Assembly (NCBI GenBank): GCA_964541525.1
Contig: CAZIQF010000005.1
Location: 14,518-78,517, forward strand
From: UBA1737 sp964541525
Lineage (GTDB): Bacteria; Bacillota_I; Bacilli_A; ML615J-28; CAG-313
Length of the DNA: 64,000 nucleotides
Reading direction: 5' to 3'
Position numbers and translations under genes: made by a program
Notes under the pieces: model-generated
Database searches by the model: none
Seen by the model: the letters and a program-made list of their open reading frames with translations, nothing else
Told to the model about the DNA's origin: nothing
Shown here: in pieces, positions 59,821 through 64,000 of the stretch
Layout of the letters: each line of letters opens with the position of its first letter
How positions within the stretch are numbered: position 1 is the first letter of the stretch

Positions 59821-61908
59821 ATGTCATCAATTTTAGATGTGTTAAACGAAGAACAACGTATGGCTGTAACTAGTATTGAAGGACCAGTAATGGTATTTGC
59901 TGGTGCTGGCACTGGTAAAACTAAGACATTAACTGCAAGAATTGCATATATGGTCTTAGAAGCAAAGATTAGACCCTATCATATTCTTGCAATAACTTTT
60001 ACCAAAAAAGCGACTAATGAAATGCGTGAACGTTTAATGGGCCTTTTAGATGAAGACGCAACATCCTTAAATATTTCGACTATTCACTCTTTATGTGTTA
60101 AAATATTGAGAAGATATATTGATAAACTTGGTTATAGTAGGAATTTTGAAATCATTGATGATGAAGATGTGCAAAAAATTTTAAATGATATCTTTAAAAA
60201 GCAAGAAATCGATAAAAAAGCGTTCTCAACCAAAGTTGCTTCTAAGATGATTGGCGATTATAAAAATGGTATTGGTGTTTTAAACGGTATCATCAATCCA
60301 ATCTATAATGAATATGAAGCTCATTTAAAACAAAATAACTTTCTTGATTTTGATGATTTATTACTAAAAACCGAACAATTATTCAAAGAACATAAGGATG
60401 TACTAGCATATTATCAAAATATCTATAAATATATTTTAGTTGATGAATTCCAAGATACAAATAAAGTTCAATATCATATCATTAGAATGCTTGCAGCTGA
60501 ACATGATAACTTGTTTGTTGTTGGTGATGATGACCAAAGTATTTATAGTTTTAGAGGTGCTTGCCCAGATAATATGTTAGGGTTTACCAGAGATTATCCT
60601 AACGCCAAAGTATTCAAATTATTAAAGAATTATCGTTCCCATAATAGTATTTTAAAAGGTGCTAATGCAGTAATTAGCCATAATCAAATGCGAGAACCAA
60701 AACAATTATATAGTGATGATACCGGTTCACTTAATGATGTCATTGTTCAAGAAGCATATTATTATGAAGCAGAAGTAAGATTTGTTTGTAATGAAATTGT
60801 CCATCTAGTTAAAAATAATGGTCTTAAATTTTCGGATATTGCAGTACTATATCGTAATAGTGCGATTTCTCGTAACTTTGAAATGGCTTTTTTAGAAGAA
60901 CGAATTCCTTATAATATCTATGGTGGCTTTTCTTATTTAAAGCGTAAAGAAATCAAAGATATTATCAGTTATTTCAGATTTATTTGTGATCCCGACCGCA
61001 TTGCTCATTTTAAACGAATTATTAATTTAGAACAACGGGGAATTGGTGATAAAACTATTGCGAAAGTGGTTGAGATTATGGAAAATGATGGTATTAGTTT
61101 ATTTAAAGCGATTGATAAAATTTATGAAACTAATCCATCAAGTAAAAATCAAGCTTTAGTTGAGTTTAAAACTCAAGTTGAAGATTTTATCGTTCAAATT
61201 GAAAAGATGCCACTAGTTGACTTTTTTGATTACTTAATGGATAAAACTGGTTATTTAAGACAATTAAAAGATGATGATTTAATGAATGATACATCGCGTG
61301 CTGATAACTTAGAAGAATTTAAATCGGTATTATATAATATTGATCAAGCATATCAAGATGAAGATTTAACCCAAAAAGATAAGGTTAGAATTGGTATTGA
61401 TGATATTATGTTGGATCAATCATTTGAAGAAGATACAAGGAGCGACGCAGTAACATTATCGACAATTCATTCAGTAAAGGGTTTAGAATTTGAAGTTGTC
61501 TTTGTCGTAGCCTTGGAAGAAGGAATTTTCCCTAGCGTTAGAGAAGATGTTGAAATTGAAGAAGAACGAAGGGTCGCATATGTTGCTTTTACTAGAGCTA
61601 AATCAAAGATTTACTTAAGCTGTGCTCAAAGTCGATTAATTTATGGGCGTGTGGTTAGAAATAAGATTTCAAGGTTCTTAAATGAATATCTAACCGCTGA
61701 AGAAGTTAAAACAAGTGTTGAACAAGCCAAAGAAAAAGAAAATGAAAGTAATGGTGAACTAAAATTAGGTTCAAAAGTTAATCATAAATATTTTGGTTAT
61801 GGTAAAGTTGTAGCCTTAGACGATACTTATGTTCAAATCATCTTTGAAAAGGATCAATCAATCAAAAAGATTAAACGTGATTATCCGTATATTAAAGTCT
61901 TAGAATAA
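59821..61908 (+). CDS. pcrA: ATP-dependent DNA helicase PcrA (UvrD/Rep family)
   Basis: A 695-residue superfamily 1A helicase for repair and replication-conflict resolution. Motifs in order are FAGAGTGKTKTL (Walker A, near residue 27), AITFTKKATNEMRER, LVDEFQDTNKVQYHI (motif II), GDDDQSIYSFRGA (motif III), LKNYRSH (motif IV), TIHSVKGLEFEVVF (motif V) and VAYVAFTRAKSKI (motif VI). The C-terminal 60 residues form the Tudor-like domain of PcrA that binds RNA polymerase (GSKVNHKYFGYGKVV). It is followed by ligA after 20 bases, the common pcrA-ligA order. Confidence 0.95.
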   Translation: MSSILDVLNEEQRMAVTSIEGPVMVFAGAGTGKTKTLTARIAYMVLEAKIRPYHILAITFTKKATNEMRERLMGLLDEDATSLNISTIHSLCVKILRRYIDKLGYSRNFEIIDDEDVQKILNDIFKKQEIDKKAFSTKVASKMIGDYKNGIGVLNGIINPIYNEYEAHLKQNNFLDFDDLLLKTEQLFKEHKDVLAYYQNIYKYILVDEFQDTNKVQYHIIRMLAAEHDNLFVVGDDDQSIYSFRGACPDNMLGFTRDYPNAKVFKLLKNYRSHNSILKGANAVISHNQMREPKQLYSDDTGSLNDVIVQEAYYYEAEVRFVCNEIVHLVKNNGLKFSDIAVLYRNSAISRNFEMAFLEERIPYNIYGGFSYLKRKEIKDIISYFRFICDPDRIAHFKRIINLEQRGIGDKTIAKVVEIMENDGISLFKAIDKIYETNPSSKNQALVEFKTQVEDFIVQIEKMPLVDFFDYLMDKTGYLRQLKDDDLMNDTSRADNLEEFKSVLYNIDQAYQDEDLTQKDKVRIGIDDIMLDQSFEEDTRSDAVTLSTIHSVKGLEFEVVFVVALEEGIFPSVREDVEIEEERRVAYVAFTRAKSKIYLSCAQSRLIYGRVVRNKISRFLNEYLTAEEVKTSVEQAKEKENESNGELKLGSKVNHKYFGYGKVVALDDTYVQIIFEKDQSIKKIKRDYPYIKVLE

Positions 61909-61928
61909 AAGAGAAAGGATATAAAGTT

Positions 61929-63926
61929 ATGGCTGAAAAGGAAGATTTATTAAGAATGGATTATTTAGTAAAACAATTAAAACAATATAACTATGAATAT
62001 TATGTTTTAGATAATCCAACCGTAGATGATGTTACATATGATAGTCTCATGCGTGAATTAAAAAAATTAGAAGCTTTATATCCCGAACATATAAGTAAAA
62101 ATAGTCCCACTCAAACTGTTGGTGACTATCTTAAAACCGATTTAGAATCCATTACTCACAATATTCCGATGATGAGTCTTCAAGATGTATTTAATTTTGA
62201 AGAATTATATGAATTTGATGAGCGAATTAGTAAAATAGTCAAAAATTATAGTTATTGTGTTGAACTCAAAATTGATGGTATTGCCTCAACTATTCATTAT
62301 GAGGATGGGTTGCTGACACTTGGAGCTACTAGAGGTAATGGTGTTACTGGTGAAAATATTACTAAAAATGTTTTGATGATTGATAGCCTTCCTAAGATTT
62401 TGAATAAACATTTATCAATGGAAGTAAGAGGCGAAGTCTTTATGAAAAAAAGTGTTCTAGAACGACTTAACAATCAAAGAGCTAAAGCCGGTTTATCACT
62501 ACTAGCCAATTGCCGAAATGCAGCAGGTGGAAGTCTTCGTCAATTAGATCCAAAAATCACTAAGGAAAGACAACTTGATCAATTTGCTTATACTTTAGTT
62601 AATCCTGAAAAATATCATCTTCATTCTCAAACGGAAGTGTTACGCTTCTTAAGTGAAATGGGATTTAATGTTAATCCAAATTATCGTCATTGTCAAAATA
62701 TGGATGAAGTAATTGAAGTTATCAAAGAATTTGATGGATTAAGAAAAACTTTAGATTATGCTACTGATGGAATTGTCATTAAAATAAATGAATTTAATTT
62801 ATACGATCAAATTGGCTATACAGTCAAAGTTCCTAAATGGGCAGCAGCTTATAAATTCCCAGCTGAGATTGCAACAACACTACTAAAAGATATTATTTTT
62901 ACGGTTGGTAGAACCGGCATTATTACTCCTAATGCTGTACTAGACCCAGTCTTACTAGCAGGTACGACTGTATCTAGAGCTACTCTAAATAATGAAGATT
63001 TCATCAAAGCAAGAGATATTAGAATCGGTGACTATGTAAAGGTCAGAAAGGCTGGAGAGATTATTCCAGAGGTAGTTGAAGTTGATTTTTCTAAAAGGAA
63101 GCCAGGCCTTAAACCATTTACGATGATTGAAGTTTGTCCCGAATGTGGAATGCCAATTACTAAAGGTGAAAAAGATGCTGAACACTATTGTCGAAATACT
63201 GAATGTGGTGGTCGTATTTTAGAAGGAATTATTCACTATGCATCACGAGTTGCAATGGACATTGAAGGACTAGGTGAAAAACAACTAGAAACATTATATA
63301 ATTTAGGGTATATTCAAGATATTAGTGATATCTATCTATTACATCATTATCAGGATGAATTATTAACCCTAGATCGCTTTGGTAAAAAGAAAGTTAGTAA
63401 TTTATTAACTGCGATTGAAAATTCCAAAACTCAAGATTTAGATCGCTTCATCTTTGGTTTAGGCATTAGGTTTGTTGGGGCTAAAGCATCAAAAATACTT
63501 GCGAAAGTCTACCAAACCATTGATAATTTAGTTGCTGCGAAATATGATGATTTAGTTGCTATTGATGATATTGGATTAGTTATGGCTACTAGTATTACTG
63601 AATACTTTAAAAACCCTCGACATCTTGAATTATTAAACAAACTAAAGAATCTTGGACTTAATCCAACTGCACCTCAAGATAATCAACTTAATTTATTTGA
63701 AGGACAAACGATTGTTCTAACTGGTAGTTTAGAAAAACTATCCCGTGATGAAGGTAATAGTTTAATTGAAAAACTAGGAGGCAAAGCTGCATCAAGCGTA
63801 TCAAAGAAAACATCATTTGTTGTAGCTGGTCCAGGAGCTGGTTCTAAGCTTACTAAAGCAAGGGAACTAGGAATTAAAGTTTTAACTGAAGATGAGTTTT
63901 TAACAATCGTAAAAGATTATTTATAA
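61929..63926 (+). CDS. ligA: NAD+-dependent DNA ligase
   Basis: Seals nicks during replication and repair; 665 residues as usual. Domain Ia (YNYEYYVLDNPTVDDVTYD) binds NAD+. The adenylation motif VELKIDGIASTIHY near residue 112 holds the active lysine. The OB fold, the zinc finger (CPECGMP and CRNTECGG near 405-430), helix-hairpin-helix repeats and a C-terminal BRCT domain (QTIVLTGSLEKLSRDE) follow. GAGAAAGGAT precedes the ATG. The last 74 bases of the window hold only a weak AAAATCT/AGATTTT hairpin. Confidence 0.95.
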   Translation: MAEKEDLLRMDYLVKQLKQYNYEYYVLDNPTVDDVTYDSLMRELKKLEALYPEHISKNSPTQTVGDYLKTDLESITHNIPMMSLQDVFNFEELYEFDERISKIVKNYSYCVELKIDGIASTIHYEDGLLTLGATRGNGVTGENITKNVLMIDSLPKILNKHLSMEVRGEVFMKKSVLERLNNQRAKAGLSLLANCRNAAGGSLRQLDPKITKERQLDQFAYTLVNPEKYHLHSQTEVLRFLSEMGFNVNPNYRHCQNMDEVIEVIKEFDGLRKTLDYATDGIVIKINEFNLYDQIGYTVKVPKWAAAYKFPAEIATTLLKDIIFTVGRTGIITPNAVLDPVLLAGTTVSRATLNNEDFIKARDIRIGDYVKVRKAGEIIPEVVEVDFSKRKPGLKPFTMIEVCPECGMPITKGEKDAEHYCRNTECGGRILEGIIHYASRVAMDIEGLGEKQLETLYNLGYIQDISDIYLLHHYQDELLTLDRFGKKKVSNLLTAIENSKTQDLDRFIFGLGIRFVGAKASKILAKVYQTIDNLVAAKYDDLVAIDDIGLVMATSITEYFKNPRHLELLNKLKNLGLNPTAPQDNQLNLFEGQTIVLTGSLEKLSRDEGNSLIEKLGGKAASSVSKKTSFVVAGPGAGSKLTKARELGIKVLTEDEFLTIVKDYL

Positions 63927-64000
63927 AATCAAATGACTAATAATTGTGGTTCTGTAAAATCTTTTGAGATTTTGAGATAAAATAAGAACCTATCTTAAAA

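Noticed and set aside
1..64000. Use of UGA as tryptophan, as in mycoplasmas
   Set aside because: All conserved tryptophans checked are TGG, and TGA ends groEL and the Clp-like gene, so the standard code applies.
1..64000. tRNA, rRNA or CRISPR
   Set aside because: No cloverleaf with conserved TTCRA arm, no rRNA segment and no regularly spaced direct repeats were seen on either strand.

Overview
The window is a low-GC, gene-dense chromosomal segment from a bacterium of Bacillota type. Nearly all genes lie on the + strand with short gaps or 1-17 bp overlaps, AGGAG-type ribosome binding sites and sigma-A promoters. The standard code is used: TGG encodes Trp, and TGA is a real stop, for example for groEL at 55974-55976. 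Spore-type genes (two CotF-like proteins, YunB, CwlD) occur beside a sodium-pumping decarboxylase, a fused IspDF, GlnRS and c-di-AMP synthesis. This suits a streamlined Bacilli/Erysipelotrichia- or Tenericutes-related lineage. Species cannot be named from sequence alone.

Layout. 1-1060: a YoeB/YefM-type toxin-antitoxin pair (toxin cut by the left edge) and a decayed IS1634-like transposase. 1260-3722: HAD phosphatase, phosphopantetheinyl transferase, an unknown protein and YqeY. 3902-5258: a DUF4143-type AAA ATPase broken by two frameshifts. 5416-5580: a guanine-class riboswitch with terminators, followed not by a purine gene but by an SGNH hydrolase, an ArsB/SLC13-like permease and NagZ. 9914-25166: CDF transporter, DMT permease, two heterodimeric ABC exporters (the second BmrCD-like), TspO-like protein, CotF-like pair, and a large surface glycosidase-like protein. 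25334-30537: tdk-tadA, the small SRP RNA, a YwaF-type membrane protein, AgcS symporter, DusB and a lipoprotein. 30558-33880: HflX and a Clp ATPase whose second AAA module looks dead.

34127-42147 is one apparent operon: a very large, degenerate DUF4011-type helicase-like protein, an ankyrin protein, the diadenylate cyclase CdaA, a membrane PAS-like protein and IspDF; yunB follows. 42815-44375 is a decayed island with a RhuM-Fic gene disrupted by a TA-repeat slip. 44610-48903: Nfu, S1 protein, thioredoxin-like lipoprotein, CwlD and the tRNA t6A set tsaE-tsaB-rimI-tsaD. 49080-53998: a complete biotin-dependent Na+-pumping decarboxylase (alpha, an unusual lipoprotein-type gamma, biotin carrier, beta) with BioY and BirA, so the enzyme and the supply and attachment of its cofactor are co-located. 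54141-63926: a divergent groES-groEL pair coupled to a coiled-coil protein and a B3/B4 protein, then glnS, pcrA and ligA.

The most unusual items are the degenerate helicase/ankyrin/c-di-AMP operon, the Clp protein with a dead D2 but intact pore loop, the lipidated OadG fusion, the RhuM-Fic gene with a slippage tract, the riboswitch without a purine gene, and the short groES/tail-less groEL under a palindrome-bearing promoter without CIRCE. No tRNA, rRNA, CRISPR array or prophage was seen.
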